A DNA stretch of 64,000 nucleotides from PALSA-270 sp963770915 (GTDB lineage Bacteria > Acidobacteriota > Terriglobia > Terriglobales > Acidobacteriaceae): assembly GCA_963770915.1 (NCBI GenBank), contig CAVYRG010000001.1, positions 4,216,001 through 4,280,000 on the forward strand, in the 5' to 3' direction. The position numbers and the translations under genes were made by a program. Every line of letters begins with the position of its first letter. Positions within the stretch are counted from its first letter, which is position 1. Below are positions 34,072 to 43,642 of this stretch, piece by piece. The notes under the pieces are model-generated. The model saw only the letters and a program-made list of their open reading frames with translations, made no database searches and was not told the DNA's origin.

Positions 34072-36540
34072 TTGGCAAAAGGTTTAGTCATCGTCGAGTC
34101 GCCTACCAAGGCGAAGACTATCGAGAAGTATCTTGGCAAAGGCTTCACCGTCGAGGCTTCGCTCGGCCACGTGAAGGACCTGCCCAAGAGCACTCTCGGT
34201 GTCGATACCGACAACGATTTCGAAACGGAATACATCGTCATTCCCGGCAAAGAGAAAGTGCTCGCCAAGCTGAAGAAGCTGGCGCTCTCCGCGGACCATA
34301 TCTACCTCGCGCCTGACCCGGACCGCGAAGGCGAAGCCATTGCCGCCCACCTGGCCGAGGAACTGGGCGACGGCAGCAAGAAGAAAAAGAAAAAGGATGA
34401 AGAAAACGGCCGCATCCGCCGCGTCACCTTCAACGAAATCACCAAGCGCGCGGTGCAGGAAGCCTTCGAGCATCCCCGCAGCATCGACCGCCATCTCGTT
34501 GACGCGCAGCAGGCCCGCCGGGTGCTCGACCGGCTGGTCGGCTATCAGGTCTCGCCTCTGCTCTGGGACAAAGTGCGCCGCGGCCTCTCCGCTGGCCGCG
34601 TGCAGACCGTTGCCCTGCGCCTCATCGTCGAGCGCGAGCGCGAGATCAAAGCCTTTCAGAAGCAGGAATACTGGACTCTCGATGCTCACCTCGCGGCCAA
34701 TAAGCCACCGGCTTTCGATGCGCGCTTCGTCGGCAAGGGCGAAGAGAGGATTGAGATTCCCAACGGTGAGGAAGCGGAGAAGATCCGCGTCGCGCTGGAA
34801 AAGGCGGATTGGCTCGTCCGCAGCGTGGACCGCAAAGAGCGCCGCCGTAATGCGGCTCCGCCGTTCACCACCAGCAAGCTGCAGCAGGACTCATCCCGCA
34901 AGCTGCGCTTCAGCGTGAAGCGCACCATGATGATTGCGCAGCGCCTCTATGAAGGCGTGGAACTCGGCGAGGAAGGTTCCGTTGGCCTCATCACCTACAT
35001 GCGTACCGATTCCACGCGAGTTGCCCCCGAGGCCATCGCCGAAGTGCGCGAATACATCGGCAAGGAGTACGGCGCGCCCTATCTGCCGGGATCGCCTAAT
35101 ACATATAAGGAGAAGAAAGAAGCGCAGGGTGCGCACGAAGCCATCCGCCCCAGCTCGGTGCTGCGCCATCCGGAACAGATTAAGCAATATCTGAAAGAAG
35201 ACGAATACAAGGTCTACAAGCTGATCTGGCAGCGCTTTGTGGCCTCGCAGATCACGCCCGCGGTCTTCGACCAGACTACTGTCGATATCGACGCGAAATC
35301 CGGGGCGGACACTTTTTGGTTCCGCGTCACCGGTTCGGTCCAAAAGTTCGACGGCTTCCTCAAAGTCTACGAGGAATCCAAGGAAGGCAAGGACGAAGAA
35401 GAAGAGGAACTCAAGCACAAGCTGCCGCCGCTCGAGCCCGGCCAGCAACTTACGCTCAAGGAACTGAAGCCCGAGCAACATTTCACCGAGCCGCCGCCGC
35501 GCTACAACGAAGCCTCGCTGGTCAAAGAGCTGGAAGAACGCGGCATCGGCCGGCCTTCCACTTATTCCGCCATCCTGAGCACCATTCAGGAGCGGCAATA
35601 CGTGCAGAAGCTGGGCGGCAAGTTTACCCCTACGGAGATCGGCCTGGTCGTCACCGATCTTCTAGTGGAAAACTTCCCCGACATCTTCGATGTGCAGTAC
35701 ACCGCCCGCCTGGAAGAAGAGCTTGACGAGATCGAGGAAGGCAAGCAAACCTGGACGCACGCCCTCGGCGATTTCTACAAGAAGTTCGAAAAAGACCTCC
35801 GCTACGCCTCCAAGCACATGGAGAACATCAAGCGGATGGAAAAGCCTACCGACGAGAAGTGCGAGCGCTGCGGTTCGCCGCTGGTCATCAAGTGGGGCAA
35901 GCACGGTTCGTTCTACGCCTGCAGCTCCTACGATAAGGAAGACCCCAACAGTTGCACTTTCACCAAAGAGAACCCCATTAACCTGCCCGATCTCGACTCC
36001 GCCGACGTACAGGAAACCACGCAGGAGGAATATTGCGAGAACTGCGGCCGGGTGATGGTGCTCAAACGCGGGCGCTTCGGGCAGTTCATGGCCTGCACCG
36101 GCTATCCCGACTGCAAAACCACTCGCCGCCTCGACCAGGGCAAAAAAGTTCCTGACATTCCGCTCGATGAGCTGTGCCCCAAATGCGGGCGCAATATGAT
36201 GATCCGGCACGGGCGCTTTGGCGAATTCACCGCCTGCAGCGGCTATCCGGACTGCAAATACGTCAAGCAGAATTTCATTGGCGTAAAATGTCCGCTTTGC
36301 AAAGACGGCGATCTGGTGGAGAAGAAGGCGCGCAAAGGGAACACCTTCTACGGATGCAGCAATTATCCCAAGTGCAAGTTCACCTCCGCCCACAAGCCGC
36401 TGGCAGAAAAATGTCCAAGCTGCGGCAGCGAGTTCCTGGTGGAAAAGTACCTGAAAGCTGGCCCCGTCATCGCCTGCCCGAACAAAGAATGCGACTATGA
36501 GCGCCCGGTACCGGTGGAAGTGGGCGCCACAGCGGGCTAG
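34072..36540 (+). CDS. topA: DNA topoisomerase I
   Basis: This type IA topoisomerase relaxes negative supercoils. The 822-residue protein starts with the TOPRIM motif (LVIVESPTKAKTIEKYLG) and has DPDREGEAIA. The catalytic tyrosine is Y309 in GLITYMRTDSTR. A Lys-rich insertion sits near residue 105. Five C-terminal zinc ribbons follow, each opening with CxxC (CERC, CENC, CPKC, CPLC, CPSC), and would help DNA binding. The start is TTG. It lies 110 bp after dprA on the same strand. Confidence 0.96.
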   Translation: MAKGLVIVESPTKAKTIEKYLGKGFTVEASLGHVKDLPKSTLGVDTDNDFETEYIVIPGKEKVLAKLKKLALSADHIYLAPDPDREGEAIAAHLAEELGDGSKKKKKKDEENGRIRRVTFNEITKRAVQEAFEHPRSIDRHLVDAQQARRVLDRLVGYQVSPLLWDKVRRGLSAGRVQTVALRLIVEREREIKAFQKQEYWTLDAHLAANKPPAFDARFVGKGEERIEIPNGEEAEKIRVALEKADWLVRSVDRKERRRNAAPPFTTSKLQQDSSRKLRFSVKRTMMIAQRLYEGVELGEEGSVGLITYMRTDSTRVAPEAIAEVREYIGKEYGAPYLPGSPNTYKEKKEAQGAHEAIRPSSVLRHPEQIKQYLKEDEYKVYKLIWQRFVASQITPAVFDQTTVDIDAKSGADTFWFRVTGSVQKFDGFLKVYEESKEGKDEEEEELKHKLPPLEPGQQLTLKELKPEQHFTEPPPRYNEASLVKELEERGIGRPSTYSAILSTIQERQYVQKLGGKFTPTEIGLVVTDLLVENFPDIFDVQYTARLEEELDEIEEGKQTWTHALGDFYKKFEKDLRYASKHMENIKRMEKPTDEKCERCGSPLVIKWGKHGSFYACSSYDKEDPNSCTFTKENPINLPDLDSADVQETTQEEYCENCGRVMVLKRGRFGQFMACTGYPDCKTTRRLDQGKKVPDIPLDELCPKCGRNMMIRHGRFGEFTACSGYPDCKYVKQNFIGVKCPLCKDGDLVEKKARKGNTFYGCSNYPKCKFTSAHKPLAEKCPSCGSEFLVEKYLKAGPVIACPNKECDYERPVPVEVGATAG

Positions 36541-36571
36541 AAATCAAGACCCAAAATTTCGGAGATAATCC

Positions 36572-37021
36572 ATGCCAAAGAAACCAACTGCCGCCGATGC
36601 CGAACTGATCCTTCAACTCTATGATCTACGCCGCGAGTCTGAGATGCGCAAAGCCCGCAGTTGGTGGGGTGGCTTCTGGCCTCAGGACGCCGATGACTTT
36701 GTCAAAATCTTGACCGCTTATTCCATTCCCGAAAACGCTTGGCTCCGCCAGGTTCTGGGGTATTGGGATATGGCGGCGTGCCTGGTTCTGCGCGGCGCTC
36801 TCAACGAAGATCTCTTCTTCGACTGCGGCAATGAGATGTGGTTCGGGCTGGCGAAAGTGAGCCCGTTTTTGAAGCAGATTCGCGCCAAGATGAACTCTCC
36901 GAAATTCATGATCCACGTGGAAACCCTTGCTACACACACCAAGCAGGGCCGCGAACGCTTGAAGGTGTTGGAAGGGCGCGCCAATGCCGCGCGCAAGGCC
37001 CAGGCTGCCAAAGTGAGCTGA
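36572..37021 (+). CDS. Conserved hypothetical cytoplasmic protein
   Basis: The 149-residue protein has no signal or membrane segment. It shows ADAELILQLYDLRRESEMRKARSWW, then a Trp-rich part (WWGGFWPQDADDF, WLRQVLGYWDMAA) and a basic tail. It starts 31 bp after topA with GGAG near the ATG, so may share its transcript. I do not recognise its function; the pattern suggests a compact helical protein. Confidence 0.72.
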   Translation: MPKKPTAADAELILQLYDLRRESEMRKARSWWGGFWPQDADDFVKILTAYSIPENAWLRQVLGYWDMAACLVLRGALNEDLFFDCGNEMWFGLAKVSPFLKQIRAKMNSPKFMIHVETLATHTKQGRERLKVLEGRANAARKAQAAKVS

Positions 37022-37032
37022 GCCTCGGCGCG

Positions 37033-37881
37033 TTAAGAAATATATTCGCGGATGTACTCGTCTTTGGTTTGCGCAAGGTCGTGGGCGTCACCGTCGAAAA
37101 TCACCTTCCCATCGCGCAGCACTAAAAAAGCAATGGGAACTTCCGCGTGCGCACCGGGTGATAACGGTTCCATGCGGTTGGTTTTAAGGTCGAAGTGGTG
37201 CGTCGCCATAGTGAAGGCGTCCTGCAGCCGGTGGCTCACGAGCAGTGAACTGGTTTTGTAGACGTCGCGCTGTTTCACGATCAGCTCGACAATCGTGGTG
37301 GAAGTCACCGGGTCCAGTCCGCCGGTCGGAGAATCGTACAGCAGCAACTCCGGCTGCGCGATGATGGCGCGGGCAATCGCCACCCGCCGCCGCATCCCTC
37401 CCGACAGCTCCGAGGGAAGCATGTCGATGGTTTGTTCCAGCTCCACGAAACTCAGCGCTTCGCGCACCCGGCGCTCGATTTCTTCTTCGGAAATCCCGCC
37501 CTCCTCCATCAAACGGAAGGCGACATTCTCGCGCACGCTCAGGGAATCGAACAGGGCACTTTCCTGAAACACAATGCCGATCTTGCGCCGCAGGTCGAAT
37601 AGCTGCTCTTCGCTCATGGCGGTGACGTCGTTTCCCAACACCACAATGCGTCCGCTGTCGGGTTTGATCAGCCCCAGAGTGAGCTTGAGGATGGTGCTTT
37701 TCCCCGCGCCGGCCACGCCGAAGATTGCCTTGGTTTGCCCACGTTCCAAGCGGAAAGAAATGCCGTCGAGGACGACATTCTGATCGAACGCCAGGTGAAC
37801 ATCTTCGAATACCACTGCTTCCCGCGCAGGCTCGGGCTGAGCGCTAGAGGAGTCTTCCGCGGTCAAGGTCGGAATCGGCAT
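37033..37881 (-). CDS. mlaF: ABC transporter ATPase of the Mla type
   Basis: The 282-residue ATPase has Walker A (GVAGAGKST), a Q-loop, the LSGGMRRR signature and Walker B (LLLYDSPTGGLDP). This signature form is typical of MlaF-like ATPases that move phospholipids between the membranes. It pairs with the permease gene 4 bp upstream. The substrate-binding MlaD subunit and MlaC are not in the window, so the complex would be completed elsewhere. The N-terminal 20 residues before VVFEDVHLAF are extra. Confidence 0.87.
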   Translation of the reverse strand: MPIPTLTAEDSSSAQPEPAREAVVFEDVHLAFDQNVVLDGISFRLERGQTKAIFGVAGAGKSTILKLTLGLIKPDSGRIVVLGNDVTAMSEEQLFDLRRKIGIVFQESALFDSLSVRENVAFRLMEEGGISEEEIERRVREALSFVELEQTIDMLPSELSGGMRRRVAIARAIIAQPELLLYDSPTGGLDPVTSTTIVELIVKQRDVYKTSSLLVSHRLQDAFTMATHHFDLKTNRMEPLSPGAHAEVPIAFLVLRDGKVIFDGDAHDLAQTKDEYIREYIS

Positions 37882-37885
37882 GCCA

Positions 37886-38692
37886 TCAAGACGGGAGAAC
37901 GATCATCAGGAACCGGGTCACGAACACATCCACCGCGATAATGAGAATCATCGAAGCCACCACGGCTACGGTCGTCGCGCGACCCACGCCCTGCGTACCG
38001 CCTTTTGTCGAGAGCCCGTAATAGCAACCAACCGTGGCTACGATGAAGCCGAAGACCAGCGGTTTCGTCAGGCCCATGAGCACGTCGGAGAAAACTAGAG
38101 TCTGCCAGGCATTGCTCCAATATTCATGCGAGTCCAAGCCCAGCATGATGCTGGCGACGACGTTTCCTCCCAAGAGTCCCATCAGGTCGCCGAGAATCGT
38201 CAAAAAAAACAGCATGACGATGGTCGAGATCACCCGCGGGGTCACCAATTTCTTTACGGGATCCGTGCCCAGGGCCCGCATGGCATCGATTTGCTCAGTA
38301 ACGACCATCGAGCCCAACTCGCTGGCCATGCCGGAGGAATTCCGCCCTGCCACCACCAACCCCGCCAGAACCGGCCCCAACTCGCGTACGATGCCGAGTG
38401 AAACCAATTCTCCAATCACAGTTTCCGCGCCAAAGCGGCTCAAAGTAGTTGCACTGTTGAGCGCCAGGGCGGCGCCGGTGAAGAAGCAGGCGGCCAGCAC
38501 AATCGGGAGCGAGCCGTAGCCGATCAGGTCGGCCTGCTGCACCATGTCCGCGACATAGAGGGGACGCTTGAAGAGGTTGCCCAGCGATTGCACGGCGAGC
38601 AGGGTGTATTCCTGGACGGATTGGACTTTGCCTTTGGCCCAGTCTGTGGGTGAGATTAACTCCACACGGCTTAGGAAGTCTCCCGCTGCCAT
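37886..38692 (-). CDS. mlaE: MlaE-family ABC permease
   Basis: The 268-residue inner-membrane protein has the MlaE pattern: VQSLGNLFKRPLYVADMVQQADLIGYGSLPIVLAACFFTGAAL, then LGPVLAGLVVAGRNSSGMASELGSM, with the strongly conserved VAGR near the ATPase contact. About five helices follow. It moves phospholipid or hydrophobic ligands with the adjacent ATPase. The upstream gap of 130 bp carries the TGAGAAC tandem repeat. Confidence 0.9.
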   Translation of the reverse strand: MAAGDFLSRVELISPTDWAKGKVQSVQEYTLLAVQSLGNLFKRPLYVADMVQQADLIGYGSLPIVLAACFFTGAALALNSATTLSRFGAETVIGELVSLGIVRELGPVLAGLVVAGRNSSGMASELGSMVVTEQIDAMRALGTDPVKKLVTPRVISTIVMLFFLTILGDLMGLLGGNVVASIMLGLDSHEYWSNAWQTLVFSDVLMGLTKPLVFGFIVATVGCYYGLSTKGGTQGVGRATTVAVVASMILIIAVDVFVTRFLMIVLPS

Positions 38693-38760
38693 CGTCGCCC
38701 CTCGTCTGCTCGACTATAGCAGAGACGCAAGTCGTCGGTCTTCAGTCGTCAGCTCCCAAC

Positions 38761-38819
38761 TGAGAACTGAGAACTGAGAACTGAGAACTGAGAACTGAGA
38801 ACTGAGAACTGAGAACTGA
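38761..38819. repeat. Tandem TGAGAAC heptamer, eight units
   Basis: Eight exact head-to-tail copies of TGAGAAC (38761-38816), plus TGA of a ninth, lie between the divergent end of the response-regulator gene and the start of mlaE. Related units occur as inverted arms around the nuoB/Rieske gap. Copy number is likely to vary by slippage. It is not a CRISPR, as there are no spacers. Confidence 0.85.
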
Positions 38820-38822
38820 TTC

Positions 38823-40259
38823 CTACTCCCTACCCTTTTTCTTGATCTCAATATTCAGTCGTTTGATCTTCTGATTCAGGGTGGAAAGCGGCACGTGGAA
38901 GCGCTCGGCGGCTTCAGTCTGGTTCCAGTTGCAGCGCTCCAGCATGTCGACGATCACGTGGCGCTCGCAATCCTCCATGATGTCGAACAGGGAAGCATCG
39001 GCGCGGTGATCGAGCAGCGGAAGCGTGGTTCCGCGCCCGGTGATCTGCTCGGGAAGCAGTTCGGGCCCGATCTGTGAACCGGAAGAAAGCACCACCGCCC
39101 GCTCGATCACGTTTTCCAGTTCCCGCACATTGCCTGGCCAGGAGTACGCCAGCAGAGGCCGAAACGCTTCAGGAGTCAGGCGCTGCTGCGGGCGGTCATT
39201 CTCCTCCGCGTATTTGTTGAGGAAGAAATCGACCAGCAGCGGAATGTCTTCTTTTCGCTGGCGCAGCGGAGGAAGGTCAATCGTGATGACGTTCAGCCGG
39301 TAGAAAAGATCCTCGCGGAACTTGCCGTCCCGCACCTGCTGCCTCAAATCGACGTTGGTGGCGGCAATGATGCGCACATCCACCTGCACTTCGTGCACGC
39401 CGCCCAGATGCATGAATTTCCGGTCCTGCAGCACCCGCAAAATCTTGCTCTGCGTATCCATGCTCATGTTCCCAATTTCATCCAGGAACAACGTGCCGCG
39501 GTCGGCGATCTCGAACAGGCCCTTTTTGGAGGCGATGGCGCTGGTGAAAGCTCCCTTCACGTGCCCGAACAAGGTCGATTCCAACAGATCGGGCGGCATG
39601 GAGCCCGTGTTTACCGGCACAAACGGCCGGTCGTGCCGCGGCGAGTTTAGATGAATTGCTTTGGCGATCAATTCCTTGCCGGTCCCACTTTCGCCCTGCA
39701 GCAGCACTGTGGAGCGGCTGGGCGCCACCTGCGCCACCAGGTCGAAAATCTTGTGCATGGGCTCGCTCTTGCCCACGATGCTCTCGAAGTTGTAGCGCTG
39801 CTTGAGGGCGCGCTTGAGCTGGACGTTTTCTTCCTCGGCGCGCTGCCGTGCTATGGCAGCGCGCACGTCGGCCAGCAGTTTCTCGTTGTCCCAGGGCTTC
39901 TGGACGAAATTCACCGCGCCGGACTGCATCGCCCGCACCGCATTTTCCACGGTTCCGTAAGCAGTGATGATGATGACCGCGACTTGCGGCGCCTGGCCCC
40001 GCAGTTCCCTCAGCAGATCAATTCCATTGCAGTCGGGCAGCGCCAGGTCCAGCAGCACCAGGTCGAAGGGTCGGTCCCCCAAGCGTGATGTGCCCTCTTC
40101 TCCGCTGGCGGCCACTTCTACTTCGTACCCTTCCATCTCCAGCAGCGTTTGCAGGGATTCGCGGATCTCCGCCTCGTCGTCGATGATTAACACCGACCCG
40201 GCGGGCGACGCCGACGCCTCAACCGAGTTCCGGCGTGCGATGACCGCAGCTTCAGACAT
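38823..40259 (-). CDS. NtrC-family sigma-54-dependent response regulator
   Basis: The 478-residue regulator has a receiver domain (about 20-140, phosphorylated Asp D71 in LVLLDLALPD), an AAA+ domain (about 165-395) with GESGTGKE and GTLFLDEIGNMS, and a Fis-type helix-turn-helix at the C-terminus (WNQTEAAERFHVPLSTLNQK). The sigma-54 contact loop reads GAFTSA instead of the usual GAFTGA, a tolerated variant in part of the family. The start overlaps the kinase stop by 8 bases, so the two are a coupled two-component system. Confidence 0.94.
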   Translation of the reverse strand: MSEAAVIARRNSVEASASPAGSVLIIDDEAEIRESLQTLLEMEGYEVEVAASGEEGTSRLGDRPFDLVLLDLALPDCNGIDLLRELRGQAPQVAVIIITAYGTVENAVRAMQSGAVNFVQKPWDNEKLLADVRAAIARQRAEEENVQLKRALKQRYNFESIVGKSEPMHKIFDLVAQVAPSRSTVLLQGESGTGKELIAKAIHLNSPRHDRPFVPVNTGSMPPDLLESTLFGHVKGAFTSAIASKKGLFEIADRGTLFLDEIGNMSMDTQSKILRVLQDRKFMHLGGVHEVQVDVRIIAATNVDLRQQVRDGKFREDLFYRLNVITIDLPPLRQRKEDIPLLVDFFLNKYAEENDRPQQRLTPEAFRPLLAYSWPGNVRELENVIERAVVLSSGSQIGPELLPEQITGRGTTLPLLDHRADASLFDIMEDCERHVIVDMLERCNWNQTEAAERFHVPLSTLNQKIKRLNIEIKKKGRE

Positions 40260-43149
40260 GGACCGGCTTCCTCGTCAAAGGGAAATCAAGATAGAAAGTC
40301 GTGCCTTCGCCAGGACGGCTTTCCACGCGAATTTTGCCTGCATGTTCTTGGATGATGCCGTAGGTCACCGAGAGGCCCAGGCCGGTGCCGCGGCTCTGCT
40401 GGCTGTTCTGCGGCGAGGTCTTAGTGGTGAAGAACGGATCGTAGATGCGGCGGATATGTTCTTGGGCGATGCCGCTGCCGGTGTCGGACACCATTACGCT
40501 CACGCCATCCCCGTTCGAAGTCGCAACCCGTAGCGTCCCGCCCTGCGGCATGGCATCCCGCGCATTCAGGAACAGATTCAGGAAGACTTGCTGCAAACGG
40601 CCGGCATTTCCGCTGATCGCCGGCAAGTGGCTGGAGAGTTCATCCTCCACCCGAATCTTCGTAGTCTTGAACTGATGCTCGAGCAGGGCCATGGTGTCAA
40701 CGATGATCTTGTTCACGTCCACGTCGCCGAACTCGGTCCCGCTGGTGCGCGAGAAGTTCAGCAGATTGTTGACGATTTCTGAGGCGCGGAACGTCTGCCG
40801 GGTAATCTTTTCCATCACGGCGCTCTTCTGCGGATCGCCCTGCAACTGCTTAGAGAGCATCTGCGCGTAAGACGAAATAACGGCAAGGGGCGTATTGACT
40901 TCGTGGGCTACGCCTGCGGCCAGCAGGCCAATGGATGAGAGCTTATCGGACTGAGACAGCTGCGCTTCCAACTCCATGCGTTCGGTGATGTCGTCCATGA
41001 TGATCAGCCGCCCGATCACGTTGAACTTCCGGGTGACCAGCGGCGCGATGGCGACGTTGACGGCCCGGTTCTCTCCCGCTGGAGTCTTCAGGCGGAACTT
41101 GTACAGGTTGTGGATTCCAGGGCTCTCCCGCACGCGGCGGAACTCTTCGACGAAAGCGGCAGGGAAGACCTCGCTCAGCGGGCGGGTCAGCGCTTGCCAG
41201 CGCGGCAACGCGTACATCGCTTCCATCTGCGAGTTCCAGGACTCGATCCGGTCCTCAAGGTCAATTGCCAGCACGCCCACGTTGATCGACTCGACGATGT
41301 TCTCGTTGAAGTCCTTCAGGCGCTCGTATTCCGCGACCTTCTGCTCCAGGGATGCATACAGCCGCGCATTCTGAATGGCGATGCCCAGATTGCCGGCCAG
41401 AGTTTCCAGCAGCTCGACGTCCTCGCTGGAGAGAAAATCGCCCGCTACGGTTTTTCCGAGACCCAAAAATGCGATCACCCGCTGCTGCGCCTGGCAGGGA
41501 ATGTAGTAGTTCAGGTCCAGCCTCGCGATCGTGTTCTGCGCGCCGGCGGTCTCGCGCGGAACCTGGTGGGTGTTCTCGAAGAACAGGTGGCCGGCTTCCA
41601 TTTCCGGACGCTGCTCGTTAAGGAAACTCAGGTCCAACGGGCCGGTTTGCGCCATGCCAAACGACTTCGCCAGTTGCATCTTCCCGCCATCTTCCCCGGT
41701 GGCAAGGAAAACCGCCATGCGGTCTACCAACAAAGTCCGGGAAAGACGGTCGACTACCGAGCTGAGCATGCGGTCGAGATCGGGTTCCGCGCTCAATTCG
41801 CGGCCGAATTCAATCAACGTTTTCCGGTAATCGTAACGTGTGCGATAGAAGAACTGGTCGATGCGTTCCTGAATCCACTTGCGCACCGGATCAAACAACA
41901 CCGCCGTCACGACGATCGCCAGCACCAGTCCCTTCGGCCCCGAACTGGGCAGTTGCGCGTGCAGCCAATCCGCAACCGCGGCAATCACCGCGAAGTAGGC
42001 TCCCGCAATCGCCGCCGCCGCTAGGGTGTAAACCATGCCGCGCTTGAAGATCAAATTCACGTCCATCAAGCGATAGCGGAAGATCGCGTACCCGAACGTC
42101 AGGGGCAGCAGGCCCAGCGAGAGAACGGAAATCTTCATCGCCGGCGTCGTCATCACGCCCGCCATGTAAGGGATTACATAAAACAGCGTGTAGGGCGCGA
42201 TGGCGACAATCGTGCCACGGGTAATCCAGTTCAATTGCTGCCGCAGAATTGGAGTGCGCGCCCGCGTGTAGCAATACCAAAGCACTCCCGCCGCCGCGAT
42301 GAAAAACGTTGCCAGGTAGCCCATCTGCAGTTTGTCGAGATCGAAGCGCAGCCGCTCGCTGGCCTTCAAATACCGCAGGGCCAAGATCTGCAGTCCCAGG
42401 AGCAGCGTGCCCGGCACATAAACCGCCGGAATGGCCCATTTGTGCTCGCGCACAAACCGGCGCCGCTCTGGGAAAGTCAGGACAAAATGCAGAAACAGGG
42501 CAGGCTGCAACAACCCGGCTACAATGCTGCCCCAATAGATGCTCCAGTCAAAGCTGTTGAGCTTGCCCGTGTATTGAAAGGCGTAGAGGATAAACGAGGC
42601 CAGGCAGAAAATGTAAAAGTGCAGCGATCCCGGCGCAGTCCAGCGCCGCAGCAGAACGTAGAGTCCGATTCCGAGATAAATCAGTGCGATCAGCCGCAGC
42701 CATGTATTCTGCGACCTTTCCGTGGGCACGAGCACGACATCGGTGTCCACCGGAACCGATTGCCGCACCAGCGAGTAGGTGGCTCTCGACCAAACCCCGG
42801 CGTGGTAAAGCTCGCGCTGCAACTGCGCGCTGTCCTTCACGGTCCGCTGGTTGATGGCGACTACGCGGTCCCCAGATTTGATCCCCGCTCTGGCGCCAGG
42901 TCCATCCGGCTGCACCTTGTCCGCCACAAGGTTACCGTTGTGCTCCAGCCACCAAACTCCGTCGTAGGGAACCGGAAATTCCTGCTCTTTTTGTAAATTG
43001 ATGCCGGCAAAAACCACTGCGGCGACGGTGAGCAGGGTTAAGAGGACAACAACAAAGCGGTTTTGAAAATCCTTGTCCATCGGCCGCAGCGGTACCCCAC
43101 GATCGGGGGACAAATCGCCCATCTTCGACTTCTGCACGTTCACTGCCAC
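40252..43149 (-). CDS. Multidomain sensor histidine kinase
   Basis: The 965-residue kinase has a transmembrane segment (about 30-50), a periplasmic PDZ-like domain (about 60-115, GPGARAGIKSGDRVVAINQRTV) and a block of about seven helices (150-400). GAF and PAS sensor domains follow (about 425-720). HisKA has its phosphorylated H749 in GVAHEVNTPLAVISSYAQML, and HATPase_c has GTGLGLSVTYGII. It phosphorylates the overlapping sigma-54 regulator. The PDZ domain suggests sensing of a peptide or a misfolded protein in the periplasm; that is inference. Confidence 0.93.
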   Translation of the reverse strand: MAVNVQKSKMGDLSPDRGVPLRPMDKDFQNRFVVVLLTLLTVAAVVFAGINLQKEQEFPVPYDGVWWLEHNGNLVADKVQPDGPGARAGIKSGDRVVAINQRTVKDSAQLQRELYHAGVWSRATYSLVRQSVPVDTDVVLVPTERSQNTWLRLIALIYLGIGLYVLLRRWTAPGSLHFYIFCLASFILYAFQYTGKLNSFDWSIYWGSIVAGLLQPALFLHFVLTFPERRRFVREHKWAIPAVYVPGTLLLGLQILALRYLKASERLRFDLDKLQMGYLATFFIAAAGVLWYCYTRARTPILRQQLNWITRGTIVAIAPYTLFYVIPYMAGVMTTPAMKISVLSLGLLPLTFGYAIFRYRLMDVNLIFKRGMVYTLAAAAIAGAYFAVIAAVADWLHAQLPSSGPKGLVLAIVVTAVLFDPVRKWIQERIDQFFYRTRYDYRKTLIEFGRELSAEPDLDRMLSSVVDRLSRTLLVDRMAVFLATGEDGGKMQLAKSFGMAQTGPLDLSFLNEQRPEMEAGHLFFENTHQVPRETAGAQNTIARLDLNYYIPCQAQQRVIAFLGLGKTVAGDFLSSEDVELLETLAGNLGIAIQNARLYASLEQKVAEYERLKDFNENIVESINVGVLAIDLEDRIESWNSQMEAMYALPRWQALTRPLSEVFPAAFVEEFRRVRESPGIHNLYKFRLKTPAGENRAVNVAIAPLVTRKFNVIGRLIIMDDITERMELEAQLSQSDKLSSIGLLAAGVAHEVNTPLAVISSYAQMLSKQLQGDPQKSAVMEKITRQTFRASEIVNNLLNFSRTSGTEFGDVDVNKIIVDTMALLEHQFKTTKIRVEDELSSHLPAISGNAGRLQQVFLNLFLNARDAMPQGGTLRVATSNGDGVSVMVSDTGSGIAQEHIRRIYDPFFTTKTSPQNSQQSRGTGLGLSVTYGIIQEHAGKIRVESRPGEGTTFYLDFPLTRKPVHV

Positions 43150-43234
43150 CGCTGTTGCCTACCTTAATTTCACAAGTGGCGCTAACTAAATGACTTCCTG
43201 GATTATAAGGGCGCCGCGAAACCAGCGCTACGTA

Positions 43235-43309
43235 TTTTGGTATCGATTCTGTGCGATTTGGTAACCGATTGTCGGAAATGAACTTAGGCGGTCCATTTTG
43301 GAACCGACC
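43235..43309. promoter_or_regulatory. Three degenerate direct repeats upstream of the kinase gene
   Basis: TTTGGTATCGATT, TTTGGTAACCGATT and TTTGGAACCGACC-type boxes begin at about 43235, 43256 and 43295, 21 and 39 bases apart. That is close to two and four helical turns, as expected for a regulator binding one DNA face. They lie 86-160 bases upstream of the kinase start, on the coding strand reading as ATCGGTTACCAAA-like. No -24/-12 sigma-54 promoter was found. No gene is seen in the 493-base gap from 43150 to 43642. Confidence 0.4.
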
Positions 43310-43514
43310 GTCCGACCGGTCGCTTAGAGGCCGCGAATTCGCGCCTACGGGATTTCATGGACACGCCACTCCTCGTACAACCCCACCTGTGCCCCCTTAA
43401 TCACGGGAGCGTTTAGAATTACGCTTTCCGTTACGTGCGATCTAATGGAGAACGGTGGTCGAAGCTGGGAATTTGAATTACGGTTCTCCGAGTCGATGTT
43501 TTCGATCCTATCGG

Positions 43515-43541
43515 AAAAAGGGGGAAGCCGGAGCTTCCCCC
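43515..43541 (-). terminator. Hairpin with T-run, orphan terminator-like element
   Basis: On the minus strand GGGGGAAGC-TCCG-GCTTCCCCC is followed by TTTTT. The form is a textbook intrinsic terminator, but no minus-strand gene runs into it, since the hydrolase gene to the right is on the plus strand. It may stop antisense transcription from the hydrolase region or be a remnant. Confidence 0.45.
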
Positions 43542-43642
43542 ACACAGAAGCGACAGAGACGATACATTAGGTAAGAGTCGCGGCACAGCCCCGGAGTTGT
43601 CTGCGCCGCAGCGGAAAGCCACTGCCACAACCTAGAGACGCG

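Noticed and set aside
38761..38819. Possible CRISPR array
   Set aside because: The repeats are 7 bases head to tail with no spacers, and no cas genes are near.
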